Of a DNA stretch of 64,000 nucleotides, positions 1 through 10,929 are shown one piece after another. The stretch comes from Achatina immaculata (Eukaryota; Mollusca; Gastropoda; Stylommatophora; Achatinidae), in the NCBI GenBank assembly GCA_009760885.1, contig CM019703.1, forward strand, positions 10,294,959-10,358,958. The letters are read 5' to 3'. Below the pieces are notes generated by a model. The model was not told the origin of the DNA. It did no database searches and saw only the letters and a program-made list of their open reading frames with translations. Each line of letters starts with the position of its first letter. Within the stretch, counting starts at the first letter, position 1. The translations under genes and the position numbers were made by a program.

Positions 1-764
1 TCGATGTGTTTTGGGATACCCGTGTATCCCCGCCGGGTGAGTGGTGGTTGCCCATCCAGTCCAGCGTTGGACTTTCTCACCGGAAAACCTCAGCGTGATT
101 AGGATACACATACATCCCCGCCGGATGAGAGGTGGTTGCCTATCTAGACTTCCTTGTTCCAGTGTCTCCGACTTCAGCATTTTGTGGTCGTGGTCGCTAC
201 CCTTCCTAGTTGTGACCAGGACGGAGATTTTGTCCAGGAGGACGAATCCTCTCCACTAGTAAGTTTCACCCCTGGGTTGAGCCGGTTTAGGCATATTATC
301 CCATTATGGGCGTGTTTAGGACGTGACCGACCTCTAGAGCGGAGGTACCGTGACATGAGTAGCTCTTGCCGCGAGACTACTGGACATACTGATTAAACTT
401 CACTTTATCCTTTCCATCACCTTTTCACATCGTCAACCTTGATTGCTTTTCCTCGTTTTCTTCATTGGCCGGGAGGATTTTATTCCACGCGCAGCATCTG
501 AAGTCTTGCCAGCAGCGTCTTAACCCCTGGGTTAAGCCGGTTCAGGCAATTCGCCCGGTATGAGTGTACAAGGGACGTGGCCAACCTCCAGAGCAGAGGT
601 GCCATGATTTGAGCAGTCCTGACCTCGAGACTACTGATTACTTCACTTACTCATTTCTTTCACCTTTTCCACAGTGAAGCACGGCAACCCATAATAGCAC
701 CTTTCTTCACTGACCTGGAAGAGCTCCACTCCACGCACGGCAGCTGAAGAATCTCGCCAGCAGC
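1..764 (-). mobile_element. GAA-tail non-coding retroelement, copy 1 (3' end outside window)
   Basis: This is the reverse complement of the element seen in full at 44270-45571. Positions 1-145 hold the 88-bp monomers (marker TCTCACCCGGCGGGGATG on the minus strand). About 260-620 hold the 'cctaaaccggctca' and 'cacctctgctctagaggtc' units. About 480-764 hold the 5' monomers starting CTGCTGGCGAGATTCTTCAG on the minus strand. Related sequence may continue to about 970. The (GAA)n tail and 3' target duplication lie beyond the left edge. It encodes no protein; the short ORFs here are chance. Assignment rests on direct comparison with the other two copies. Confidence 0.8.
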
Positions 765-2151
765 GGCAGATGAGCTACCAAACATGACTCTCGTCTACCG
801 CTCATCTACCCGAAACGTCTGGTTTTCAGGCGCCAGATATTCGCCTTCGCCCCTTCTCCTGTCAGTTTAAACAGTTCTGCCACAAGAAGGCCAGGAGCTG
901 GACTTCACTGTCAGAGGCTATTTGAGACGCACGCCATTGGAGTGGAGAGCGTATCCTCCACCCCACCTCCGGCAATAACAGTTCTTAGAACCTAAAAGTA
1001 CAGTAATCATAAAGCGGTTTCTGAGACGTCACAACGCGTAAAAGTAAACCGGTTTCCAAGAATTTTACGACATGCCCTCTGTAAAGAGTCTGATAACGTT
1101 TTTTTTTTTTTTGGTTTTTTGTGCAGTCATGCATCCACAAATAAATTGTCAGGTTTCAAAAGCTGATAGATTGTAAGTATTGGCCATTTTAGATTTATAA
1201 ACGTGTGCTGAGAACCATCTACACGGGAAGATACGGGGACACATGTGTACTGACTGTACATTAGGCCTGAAAGGGATTAAGCGTTTAGGTCAGCAAAGAA
1301 AGGAGAAACCAAACGTCAAGGAAAGAGAGAAAACACAGATCATTGGGGGGGGGGGGGGGGGGGGTTATGACTTTTTTATGAGATTTAGCTGCGGAAGTCG
1401 GAGAGGGTGGAAGACTTGTGGCTCTAAATTTAGCTTAGAAGTCTGGGTGGTGGCTTATCCGCCACTGACAAAAAATGATAAATCTTTATAACATTTCCGT
1501 GATTATCCGAAGCATTCGTCTCCTTTCTCCCCGCTGTGCTATGTACAGTCTAGCAGTCGCATATAGCTCACCAAAAAACAACCAGATTGATTGTTCCAAG
1601 TCTGTAAGACAGGTGGGGGAAACATGCAAGAGGACACACACAATTTGGCTGTTTCGTACACGTACGTTTTTTTTTTAACTGTTTGTGAGTGTTTATACGG
1701 TGGCATTTTCATAACATTCGAAGCGTCTATTCGAATACACGCATACATTGTTTTTCTCCGGTTTTTTTTCCCTCCCCCCGATGGCGGCTATGTGTGCATG
1801 TGTAAGAGCAGAGCCCCATGTGCAGACAATGATTCTACTTGTCCTAGTGCTTCTAATCTCTATCTACAGATGGCAGGAGCGGACAGTGGTGCGATTGTCG
1901 CTCTTGCTGCCTCGTTGATTTTTTTTTTTTTTTCGCTCTGTCGTCTGCGATTTCATCAGTAGCAGATTCAGACTGAGGATGAGCCCTTCCTTGCTGGTAA
2001 AGACGATAGGGAGGTCTTTGTTCTTAGAGAAGCAGCATTTAGGGCGGAGCTGGGTAATTCCTGGGCAAGCTGTCAGATGAAGCGGCTGATCTTGACAGAC
2101 GTGTCTGTCTGACCTTGCCACCCGCGAACTTGTGTTTGTAGGCGTGTCTCT
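765..2151. other. No gene seen; unclassified sequence with homopolymer runs
   Basis: The first 200 bp may be a 5' extension of the retroelement to the left. The rest is non-coding in all frames apart from chance ORFs. It contains a T run near 1099, a 20-bp G run at 1345-1364, and T/C runs near 1666, 1762 and 1920. Confidence 0.5.
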
Positions 2152-2177
2152 GGGTGGGGGGGGGGGGGGGGGGGGGT

Positions 2178-2230
<53 letters not shown>

Positions 2231-2294
2231 GGGGGTGGGGGGTGGTGGTGGGGGGGGGGGGGGGGGTGGGGGGGGGGGGGGGGGGGGGTGGGGG
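2152..2294. repeat. Poly-G tract, about 143 bp
   Basis: Nearly uninterrupted G on the + strand with only about ten T interruptions. The overlapping frames read as polyglycine (+) or polyproline (-) and are not genes. The tract has strong G-quadruplex potential. Its exact length is likely uncertain because such runs sequence poorly. Confidence 0.9.
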
Positions 2295-2335
2295 AGAGAG
2301 ACAGAGCCGAGTATGAAGTAGAAAGTACACAATCA

Positions 2336-2406
2336 GATAGACTCAGACAGACAGGTAGGTAGGTATTTAGGTAGGTAGACAGGCAGGTGCATCATGTATA
2401 AGTAGG

Positions 2407-2467
<61 letters not shown>
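2336..2467. repeat. Compound (CAGA)n-(GGTA)n-(GATA)n microsatellite
   Basis: Degenerate CAGA and GGTA units lead into about 16 perfect TAGA units at 2404-2467. Confidence 0.95.
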
Positions 2468-3009
2468 TGTTGAGCTGATAAGAAAGGTGAGAAGCAGGCT
2501 CTCAAATGTTAACAGTGGCACCGAACCCCCCCCCCTTTTTTTTTTTTCCTCTTCCCCCCTTCCCCCCCCCCAAAAAAAAAAAGAAAAACCCAACAGTCAC
2601 GCACCACGTGACCAGATCCACAATCCTTTCGTGACATTTTCTGTGGCGCCGTCAGATATTGCTTTGAGAAAATGTAAATCCTATTACAGTTAGCGCAACA
2701 AGTATCTCTCACAAAATGATAGTAATCAATACAGTTGTCTCCGCTCTAAGTACTCATAGCAATTTTATCGTATTTACGAGCGGTGTATTTTGCAAATTAT
2801 GGTGCACGTGCTTATTTTTTTTTTTAAATCTTTTTTTTTCCTAAAGAAAACACTGTGATATTTTTTAAGTGCATTGTGATGGCTCCAATTACATTGAGTA
2901 ATATCTTTGCTACAAGTCCCATTTGATTTTCACGTCACGTAGATAGCACATTCTAGTAGCCAGGAGTGCTTTAAAAAATAATATAGGCGATGCTGCGTAT
3001 AAGCCCTAC
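2468..3009. other. No gene seen; AT-rich with homopolymer block
   Basis: A C-T-C-A homopolymer block sits at 2526-2585, followed by AT-rich sequence. No coding or repeat homology recognised. Confidence 0.5.
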
Positions 3010-3392
3010 GCTATACAGATCTTGTCTTGTCTTGTCTTGTCCTGTCTTGTGCTATCTCCCTGTAACTGTGACCTGGTGTTCTTTGCAGCCGATGGTGTAG
3101 AGATGTTGAGGCACAGCATCGTATCGGCGTGGGAGCGGGTTATGGCAGTTAACTTTTTTCAGTCTCGGAGTACGGCTAAAAAACCCCTGCAGTGCTTCTT
3201 TAGCAGGCTCCACCACCATGGGGACTATGGCGATCCCTGACCCGCTGGCCAGGTTATGTCTGTTACTGGGGGTACCAACGGAGGGTGGGACAGGGTCTTA
3301 GTCTGCTATGGTTCGCTAACCCTGACCCTAGCATATCAGCTATGGGTCGCTGACTGGCTCATTGGACAGCATCTTCACCTCCTACGTCATAC
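3010..3392 (-). repeat. SINE-A copy
   Basis: The + strand reads CTCCCTGTAACTGTGACCTG, then the GCAGCCGATG, CACCACCATGGGGACTATGG and ATATCAGCTATGGGTCGCTG blocks shared by all copies of this family. The (CTTGT)n run at 3022-3045 is the reverse complement of an (ACAAG)n tail, so the element's own sense is taken as the minus strand. No A/B-box head is evident, so it may be a LINE 3'-UTR fragment rather than a tRNA SINE. Confidence 0.75.
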
Positions 3393-3689
3393 AGATAGTC
3401 CTCACTTTACGACGGTCACGTCGGAAACCGAAATGAACGTAAAGCGAATTTCTTTTCGGTGAACATGTAGTACTTCACTGTCAAAAGCCAGGCCTGTTTT
3501 TAAAATAGAAGAAATAAACTATAGTGACCATATAATTTGAACACAAACTTTAAAAATGAGTAATTTTACATTAAATAAGCACTATATACTATATTCACAA
3601 TATTTCAAAATGTTAAATAACAAGTCCTACTATGTCGATGAAATGCAGAATAGAAATTAAGAACAAAATAGGCCAAGCAAAGACTGCAT
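3393..3689. other. No gene seen; AT-rich
   Basis: AT-rich sequence between two repeats. No coding potential or recognised repeat. Confidence 0.4.
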
Positions 3690-4172
3690 TTCAGAGAATG
3701 AGAACATATTATCCAACACATCCTTATCACTGAATGTTAGAAAACGAGTCTTGAAATGCTATATTGAACCTATCTTGTTATATGGAAGTGAATCATGGAC
3801 AATAGGCAGTGTGCACAAAAGTCAGTGGAAGTAGCAGAAATGTGGTTTATTAGAAGAATGTTGCGAATCCTCTGGACAGCAAAAATAACTCATGGAGAAT
3901 GTTTGAGAAGAGCTGGAGAGACAAAAAAGTCTTGTCGACAAAATTAAAGAGATAGATAATGTACTTTGATAGGTCATTGCAATGAGAAGAGGGGGCATTG
4001 AAAATATAGGGAAGAAGAGCCAGGGGAAGACCAAGAGAAATGATACTGGACAGTCTGACGGGATGGTGTGAGAGGAGATCACCAACTGAGCTAATGGCCT
4101 GCATGAAGGGTCGTGCACTCTGGAGAAGGATAATAGCAAACGCCAGTCGGCACGGCACATGATGATGATGAT
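3690..4172 (+). pseudogene. LINE-ATG: degenerate C-terminal end of LINE ORF2
   Basis: Read with frameshifts, the + strand gives the typical end of a non-LTR retrotransposon polyprotein: a start like RIGQAKTAFQRMRTYYP, then CYIEPILLYGSESW-like, a GRRARGRPREMILDSLTGW segment near 4015-4065, and an end like RRIIANASRHGT. An (ATG)n tail follows at 4159-4171. Several stops and frameshifts make it a dead 5'-truncated copy. The post-reverse-transcriptase region is recognised from general knowledge of molluscan LINEs, without a database match. Confidence 0.75.
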
Positions 4173-4534
4173 AAGTGGATCGTGGTTAAGCGGGACGTAG
4201 GAAACCGGGAACTATGTACATGTAAATGGTTTGCATGTTTTGTTGTATATGTCTGCTATTCGTATATGTTTCTGTTTATATGTGACTGAAATCGGTGATT
4301 ATAATTATGAATGTATTGGTGAGTTCGTAATTATTATTTCAGAACCTTTTCGTGATTCTTCTTCTTCTTCTTCTGCTTCTTCTTCTTCCACCCTGAAATG
4401 AGTTGTGTATGCCTTACGTTAAGATTTATAATCTGCCTGCCATATATGCGCCTTTATATCCAGCACATTCCTTTTCGGCACGGTTATTTTTAGGACCATA
4501 TTTCAGCTTCCCACTCGATCCCTAAGCAAGACTT
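4173..4534. other. No gene seen; contains (CTT)n microsatellite
   Basis: Non-coding. A CTT/CTG microsatellite lies at about 4357-4390 and could be an old reversed GAA tail. Confidence 0.5.
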
Positions 4535-4622
4535 TGACCTGTTATCAGGGCGGCAGCACCGCTGGGATTCAGAACAGGGTCTTGGTCATCCATGGTTCAA
4601 CAAACCCAGATGCACATAGTGG
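4535..4622 (-). repeat. SINE-A degenerate fragment
   Basis: Matches the 'agcggagaggtgggacaggg' to 'gtcagctatggttcgctaac' part of SINE-A with many substitutions. Low identity, so an old copy. Confidence 0.45.
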
Positions 4623-4691
4623 TTGCTAGCCACTATCTTATTCAACTTGGGAACCGCGTCTTCGTTAAATAATGAATAAACAGAAGGTCAG

Positions 4692-4734
4692 GGGGACCTG
4701 TATGCCCAATTCTTCACCCTTTGAAAATACATTT
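4692..4734 (+). repeat. LINE-CAAT 3'-end fragment
   Basis: The motif 'gcccaattcttcaccctttg' followed by AAAATA matches the 3' terminus shared with 42803-42872 and, reversed, 38005-38480. Confidence 0.55.
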
Positions 4735-4740
4735 ATAAAG

Positions 4741-5100
4741 TCGTTTTTTTTTTTTGGGGGGGGGGGGGTGGTGTTCCTTTGTCTAATATGGTACCTCACA
4801 TTGTGTAACTCCTCGTTATATCTTTAAAATCTTAAAAATCCGTTAGCTTGTGTTCCTTGCTTCGATGCTGTCTACCAGGGTTTACGCCTCTGGCACTTTT
4901 TCCCAGAGGTGTGGCCAGTTTTTTTTTTTTTTGGGGTGGGGTGTTCCCTTGTCTAATATGGTACCTCACATTGTGTAACTCCTAGTTATATCTTTAAAAT
5001 CTTAAAATCCGTTAGTTTCAGTTCCTTGCGTCGATGCTGTCTACCACGGTTTACGCCTGTGACACTTTTTTTTCCAGAGGTGTGGCCAATGTTTTTTTTT
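4741..5100. repeat. Tandem duplication, unit about 175 bp, 2 copies
   Basis: Both units start with a T run plus G run, continue 'gtctaatatggtacctcaca' and 'gatgctgtctaccagggttt', and end 'gaggtgtggcca'. The second unit starts near 4919. The homopolymer run at each unit start probably drives instability. Confidence 0.85.
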
Positions 5101-7019
5101 TTAATCTGAACTTTCTCCACTTCGTTTTGCTACTTTACGTAAGGCTAAATAATAAACAGTGACGACTGAACTACAATACAAACAGAGACAGACAAACTGA
5201 CACATGTAATGATGAAAAAGAAAGAAAAAGAAAAAGAAACGGGACTAAAATTAAAAACCAGATTCCAAGCCCTTTTTTCGGGGGGGGGGGGGGGGGAAGG
5301 GTGGTGGGAAAAAAGCAGTTTTTTTGTTTTTAAAAATAGCTACAAGAGAAATTTGTTTGTTATTTTAGAGGGGCTAATCCTTGTTTGCTGAGTCCTAGAT
5401 TTAGATAGCCATCATCTTTTCCTCCGAGACGTCTTGGTCTGTAAACCAACGTGCCGGCGTATATTGTTTTCGCGTGTTCTTTGATCATTTTATGGCTTTG
5501 TTTCCATTCAGTCTCAAGTTAAATAAAGCACAAAACGAAGAGAGAACAAATATAGAATGTGAGTTATGCTGTCCAAAGATTTACAGATAAGAGATGGAGA
5601 AAAATAAATCCATGTTTTTTTGCAGAAAGAAAAAAACAAGTCACTGAGATTTCCATGTAGATTTCTATGTAGACAGTTGTTTATGATAATTTTCCACGTT
5701 TTTTTTTCTTTATGACAGTTGTCTTCTTTTCTTTTTTTATGATGATTTTCGCATTCTGGTTTTTTTTTCCTTTCTTTGTGGCAGTTCTCCACTTATGGCA
5801 GCTCTCCACTTTTTTTTCTTTACGAAGAATCTCTATTTTTTTCTTCTTTATTTGTGATATTTCTTTGTTTTTCTTTCTTTTCTTATCTCTTTGTGACAGT
5901 TTTTTTTTTTCATTTTCCCTTCTTTTCTTGGTTTTTATTCTCTTCTTTCTTTATCACATGCCTCTGTTTTATTTTTCTTTCTCTGACATCCAGTGCTGCC
6001 ATAAGTATTGCAGTCTTTGAGGATTTACTAAATCAAGGTGTGTTTGTAAGGGAAAAAAAAAGGCTTCCTAATCCCCACATATCCCTATATATCCACCTTA
6101 TTCTACAGTGTCCCTTGCTTTAATCGCTTCATTTTGGAGTTTTGGACAATTTTAGTTTGCTTTTTTCTTTCTTCGCATTCCCCAAATGCATTCTCGCCCC
6201 CCCCCCCCTCCATTTCAGCTTTTCTGCTTTGTCAGTACACCTGTGTTTTACTCTCTCTTTGACCACTTCCTTTGTTCCTTTCTTCCTTTCATTTGTCACG
6301 TGTTATTCCTTCTAATTCTCTCAGATTTCCTATGCTCTTGCCATACATTTTCCTTCTCTCTTTTTTTTTTTCAAAGTGTGTTTTTTTCTGTACAGTTCCT
6401 GTAACATTTGTAATGTTGACTATCAGATCTCTTATTAAGCTTCCCTGTGTCCATAAATTTATTGTGCCCCTAATGTTCTGACTCCGTAACAACAGTTGAC
6501 GTACACTCTCATGACTTCATAAAATGAGGATACAAGCAGGTGAGCAATCAAGACTTAACGGTCTTCCATAAATTCCCGGACCAAGGGTTCTCAACCAGTG
6601 AGAATTAGGACCATAAACTGACAGATTCAAACTGTTGGAACAAAGAAACTAAAGAACAGACTAAAAGCCACGAATAAAGAGGAGTGGATAAAACAACACC
6701 CCAAAGCACACACACACAAAAAAAAAAACAGACTAACTCTGAAGAAACGATCGAGCTGTAATCTTCCGAATGAGAACAGGATGTTGCTGGCTGAGACACT
6801 ATCTATAATTGACCAAACAGAACTATATGCCTACGCTAAAAGAGCATCACATCCTCGGGAATTATCAGCTATAGAGCCTACTCACGTAAAAGATCTGGCC
6901 AGAATCCTTCCCCGCCCCTAAAAGAAGCTCTACGGCGATGTTGAAAACCGGAGACGGAACTGCCGCATTTGTCAGAGAGATTGACGTGACATCATACGTT
7001 TGTCGACATTCATTTGTCC
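5101..7019. other. No gene seen; T-rich low-complexity region
   Basis: A purine-rich patch at 5209-5240 and a G run near 5281 are followed by strongly T/C-rich sequence at 5700-6400. ORFs here are phenylalanine/serine/leucine-rich in several frames, as expected for T-rich sequence. C run at 6198-6209. No recognised gene or repeat family. Confidence 0.55.
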
Positions 7020-7039
7020 TTCACGGCGAGGACATCTTG

Positions 7040-7217
7040 AGAGAGAGAGAGAGAGAGAGTGTGTGTGTGTGTGTGTGTGTGTGCCTCTCAGATAGTTTCT
7101 TTCAGTGTCTTTGTTTCTTTCCATAGTTCATTCATTGATTTATTATTTTTTTTAAAAATATTTTGTTTTTCCATCTTTTCTTGTCTGTCTCCTTTTCTTT
7201 CTTGTTTACTTGCTCTT

Positions 7218-7253
<36 letters not shown>

Positions 7254-7356
7254 CCCCCCCCCCCCCATTCATTTAGTGTCTTTCTTTCTTTCTTTCTTTT
7301 TATTCATTCATTCTGTCATTCCGTATTTGTTTTTCATCTCTTTCTTTTAGCACAGA

Positions 7357-7414
<58 letters not shown>

Positions 7415-7518
7415 CTTGAACTAATAGTTACATTTGAAAGTTCCATTGTACTGCATTCTATTTAGAAATTCAGTTCCAGTTCTCTGTTGCTCTCTCTTTC
7501 TCTGTCACTCTTTCTTTT

Positions 7519-7603
<85 letters not shown>

Positions 7604-7606
7604 TTG
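7040..7606. repeat. Microsatellite cluster (GA, GT, CT, AT, TGTC)
   Basis: Contains (GA)n(GT)n at 7038-7083, (CT)n and a C run at 7221-7266, TTTC units near 7283, (AT)n at 7357-7413, and (TGTC)n(TC)n at 7519-7600. Intervening sequence is T/C-rich and non-coding. Confidence 0.9.
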
Positions 7607-7940
7607 TTTATTTTAGCGGGATTGTGGCAACTTTGATTTCTTAATATTATTTATTGCGCTGTAGGAAACCCGGTGTAGGCCACTCTCAGTCCGATTTCAT
7701 CACTTTTTTCAAGATCTTCATCAAGGCTGCGGCAACAAAAGAGCTTCAGTCTGAATAAGCAGAAGATCCTGCCACACTAACACCAAACTCAAGCATACTG
7801 CAGGCATTTTTGTTTTTGACTAGTGTATCACTGACGGTCTAAACAGACTTAAGTTATTCGCGTAGTGATACACAGAATACGTTACAGCAGCGGGTCTTAA
7901 CCTGTTTTGCTCTAGGTATCATATGCCAGAAGGTCATTCG
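7607..7940. other. No gene seen
   Basis: Unclassified non-coding sequence. A hAT-end-like motif 'cagcgggtcttaacctgttt' lies near 7887 without a recognisable partner end. Confidence 0.4.
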
Positions 7941-8026
7941 CAATGTTCCCTCTGAGGGTTTGCGTCTGTGTGCAAAATGTTTAGCTCATGTGCAAGAAAA
8001 TATTATGTGTGCAAATGTGCGGAGTA

Positions 8027-8064
<38 letters not shown>

Positions 8065-8798
8065 TTACGAAGATTTAGAAAAATATTTTGGCCAAACATC
8101 ATAAGAAATAACATCTTCTTGGCAGAGATGCAGATGAAGCTACTAACAGCAGTTATTGAGGAAAGACGCTGGCGATGGTTGGGACATGTGCTCCGAATGA
8201 CTGACAACTCACTACCAAAAATAGCACTAAGATGGACACCAACACCACAGGGGAGCAGAAGTAAGGGTAGACCAAAAGAGACATGGAGAAGAACAACAGA
8301 AAGGATGTTGAGCAACAGAGGGCTCACCTGGGCAAGAGCAGAAAAAAAGGCAAAGGACAGGCATTTGTGGAAAACCCTAGCGGAATATATATATATAATA
8401 TATATATAAACAAACTGTAAAGGGCTGTACATTTAATAACAAGATAAGCCTGCTGCACTTTTCAGTTATTGGTATTTAGTTAACTGCAATGATGATTTCT
8501 TTGTTTACTTATTCAGTGTTTCTGCTACAGTACTACCTAAACTACGCGATAAAAGACCAGTTGAAACATCCAATCCGAAAGTCCATATCTAAACAAGACA
8601 AGGAACAGTAAAAGAAAAAAAACATGTACCATCATTGTAGTTTTCTTGATCACAATTATAGCACGGAGTAACATCTGGAAACTGGAAAGTAAAAGTAGCG
8701 ATTTCATTTTTCTTTTTGCGTTGCTCCAAAACTTTTGTGCGCGGTATGATTGCTTTCTATGCACGGGCGCGCAGGCGCGCATCTTAGAGGGAACAGTG
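7941..8798. mobile_element. hAT-like non-autonomous element with nested LINE
   Basis: The left end CAATGTTCCCTCTGAGGG and the reverse complement of the right end (CACTGTTCCCTCTAAGA) form imperfect inverted repeats of a widespread hAT MITE type. Subterminal sequences are both rich in TGTGC/GCGC. I could not find an 8-bp target duplication, so one border may be off. A LINE-GA fragment is inserted inside. Confidence 0.5.
8062..8390 (+). pseudogene. LINE-GA: C-terminal end of LINE ORF2
   Basis: The frame gives KIFWPNIIRNNIFLAEMQMK, then ERRWRWLGHVLRM, PKIALRWTP, GSRSKGRPKETWRRTTERML and a final AKDRHLWKTLAE. This is the usual C-terminus of a non-LTR retrotransposon reverse-transcriptase ORF. It is nearly identical to 32385-32650 but carries an extra two codons (TP repeated) and is flanked by AT/GT microsatellites. 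The copy is severely 5'-truncated. Confidence 0.85.
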
Positions 8799-8799
8799 C

Positions 8800-9087
8800 T
8801 TCCAGCCTTTCCCCTCAGATAACTCGCATTTAAAATTCAGCACCGGGGAGTATGTTGCCCCAATCCTACTTCATTATCCCCATACTCCCCAAACTCAAAC
8901 AAAATTTCCCATGGGGGGAGGGGGGTAGTGGCGGGGAGGCTTACTGCTTAAGAATCTTTGATTGACAGGCAATAAACCTTCAGACTACAAACAGAGATTC
9001 ATATTTTTAGTTGGTTTGTCTAGACACGTGTACGCAGATACTGTTTCCTTACACGTGTTAAACTGCATGATGAATGAAGTAGCTCTG
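8800..9087. other. No gene seen
   Basis: Non-coding sequence with the short self-complementary pair 'ggggagtatgttgcccc' and 'catactcccc' at 8845-8890 and a G-rich patch near 8910. Confidence 0.4.
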
Positions 9088-9810
9088 CACAAAAGAAAGA
9101 AAGAAAGAAAGAAAGAGAAGGAAGGAAGGAAAGAAAGAATGAGAAAGAACGGGAGAAAGAAAAAGAAAGATAGAACGAAAGAGAAAGAGAAGGAAAGAAA
9201 GAAAGAAAGAGAAGAAAAGAAAAAAGAAAGAAAGAAAGAGAAGGAAGGAAGGAAGGAAAGAAAGAATGAGAAAGAACGGGAGAAAGAAAAAGAAAGATAG
9301 AACGAAAGAGAAAGAAAGAGAAGGAAAGAAACAAAGAGAAAGAAAGAAAGAGAGAAAAGAAAAAAGAAAGAAAGAAAGAGAAGGAAGGAAAGAAAAAATG
9401 AGAAAGAACGGGAGAAAGAAAACGAAAGATAGAACGAAAGAGAAAGAAAGAGAAGGAAAGAAACAAAGAGAAAGAAAGAGAAGGAAAGAAACAAAGAGAA
9501 AGAAAGAAAGAGAAGAAAAAAGAAAGAAAGAAAGAGAAGGAAGGAAGGAAAGAAAGAATGAGAAAGAGCGGGAGAAAGAAAAAGAAAGATAGAACGAAAG
9601 AGAAAGAAAGAGAAGGAAAGAAACAAAGAGAAAGAAAGAAAGAGAAGGAAAGAAAAAAGAAAGAATGAAAGAAAGAAAGAGAAGGAAGAAAGGAAAGAAA
9701 GAATGAGAAAGAACGGGAGAAAGAAAAAGAAAGATAGAACGAAAGAGAAGGAAAGAAACAAAGAGAAAGAAAGAAACAAAGAGAAGGAAGGAAACAAAGA
9801 AAAATAAAAA
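9088..9810. repeat. Polypurine AAAG/GGAA minisatellite, about 720 bp
   Basis: Nearly pure A/G on the + strand, with higher-order units marked by 'aatgagaaagaacgggag' starting at 9138, 9265, 9398, 9558 and 9703 (spacings 127, 133, 160 and 145 bp). Long ORFs on both strands (Lys/Glu/Arg-rich on +, Phe/Leu/Ser-rich on -) are by-products of the composition. Mirror-repeat purine tracts like this can form triplex DNA. Confidence 0.95.
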
Positions 9811-10088
9811 GCAGGATATTTATATGTAGACAAACACGTTTTATCACGTACACGAAGAAAATGTACTTAAAGCAAGCTACTGTACATATGTGCATGAAAC
9901 TCACTTCATATGTTTATTAGGACATCTGTGCGCCTCACAGTGGGACAGAAAAAAGCAAGGATACAAATGGGCACATACAATATTTCTTTATTCTGACAAA
10001 GATTATCCTATATAATCCTGTATTCGTGTGTTAGATATCTTCTTTTTTTTCATTTCCGCGAGACAGTCTTGCAAATCATTATCTGTGT

Positions 10089-10395
10089 GTACTTGTACGA
10101 ACTCCCTGTAACTGCGAGCTGTTGTTTTTTACAGCCTATGCCATAGGAGAGAGTTATGGCAGCTACTTTTTCAGCCCCAGTGTACAGCTAAAAAGCAATG
10201 GGTGTGCAGTGCTTCTTTAGCAGACTCCACCACCATGGGGACTATGGCGATCCCTGTCCCGTTAGCCAGGCTAGGCCTGTTACTGGGGGTACGACGGAAA
10301 GATGGGACAGGGTCTTGGTCAGCTATAGTTCGCTAACTTTGACTCTGGCATATCAGCTATTGATTGCTTATTGCATCATCGAGCAAGCGTCTTAC
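10089..10395 (-). repeat. SINE-A copy
   Basis: Begins on the + strand with ACTTGTACGAACTCCCTGTA and continues through the full family consensus to the 'gatcgagcaagcgtcttac'-like end. An internal deletion of about 40 bp follows the GCAGCC block. Taken as minus sense because the ACTTGTAC end corresponds to the TACAAG tail. Confidence 0.8.
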
Positions 10396-10682
10396 AGAAA
10401 AAAAAATGTGTTTGTCAGCGTTTTCTATAAAACGTGTTTATTCTTCTGCGAGTCTCACAGTATGTAGACAGTAAAGCAAAATTACATTTGTACTTTTGCC
10501 CTTTTTAAAAAGTTTTACTACATATAAATCAAAGCTATTACTGAACCTCGGCAAGAGAGATATTTTAACTCTGTTCAAATTTTAACCTTTCTGCATATCT
10601 TTCAACCCTACTCTAAGCTGCTAAAACACCAATAGAAAACTGCCGACTTTTGCCGAGTTCTTATCACAAACCACCAATTATA
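10396..10682. other. No gene seen; AT-rich
   Basis: Non-coding AT-rich sequence without recognised repeats. Confidence 0.4.
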
Positions 10683-10850
10683 ACCGAGAGAGAGTATTGT
10701 TCGTCAAAGAGACCGACAGACCAATTGCAGGCAGCCATTAGATGCTTTGCTTGGCTTACCGGTTAACCTAATGTTATCTCAGGTATTCCACGCAAGCCAT
10801 GGGCGTAATACAAAGATTTGATGGGAGATAAAATTACATCAGGGAGTCTT
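10683..10850 (+). repeat. Unclassified dispersed repeat F, copy 1
   Basis: Shares with 13005-13140 the ordered blocks 'gaccgac', 'tttagatgc/attagatgc', 'cttaccggttaac / cgccagctaac', 'atctcaggtattccacgcaagc / acatcaggcattctacgctagc' and 'gggagataaaa'. Family unknown. Confidence 0.5.
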
Positions 10851-10929
10851 TGTTTGAGGCAACGAAACTCCACGAGACATCGTTTCTGGCCCTCCGTGGC
10901 AATGTTACACGTAACTGTATGTAATGATT

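Noticed and set aside
2039..2332. Polyproline and polyglycine ORFs
   Set aside because: Direct translation of the poly-G tract.
8985..9904. ORFs of 282 and 294 aa on the minus strand, rich in Phe/Leu/Ser
   Set aside because: They translate the polypurine minisatellite; composition and multiple overlapping open frames explain them.
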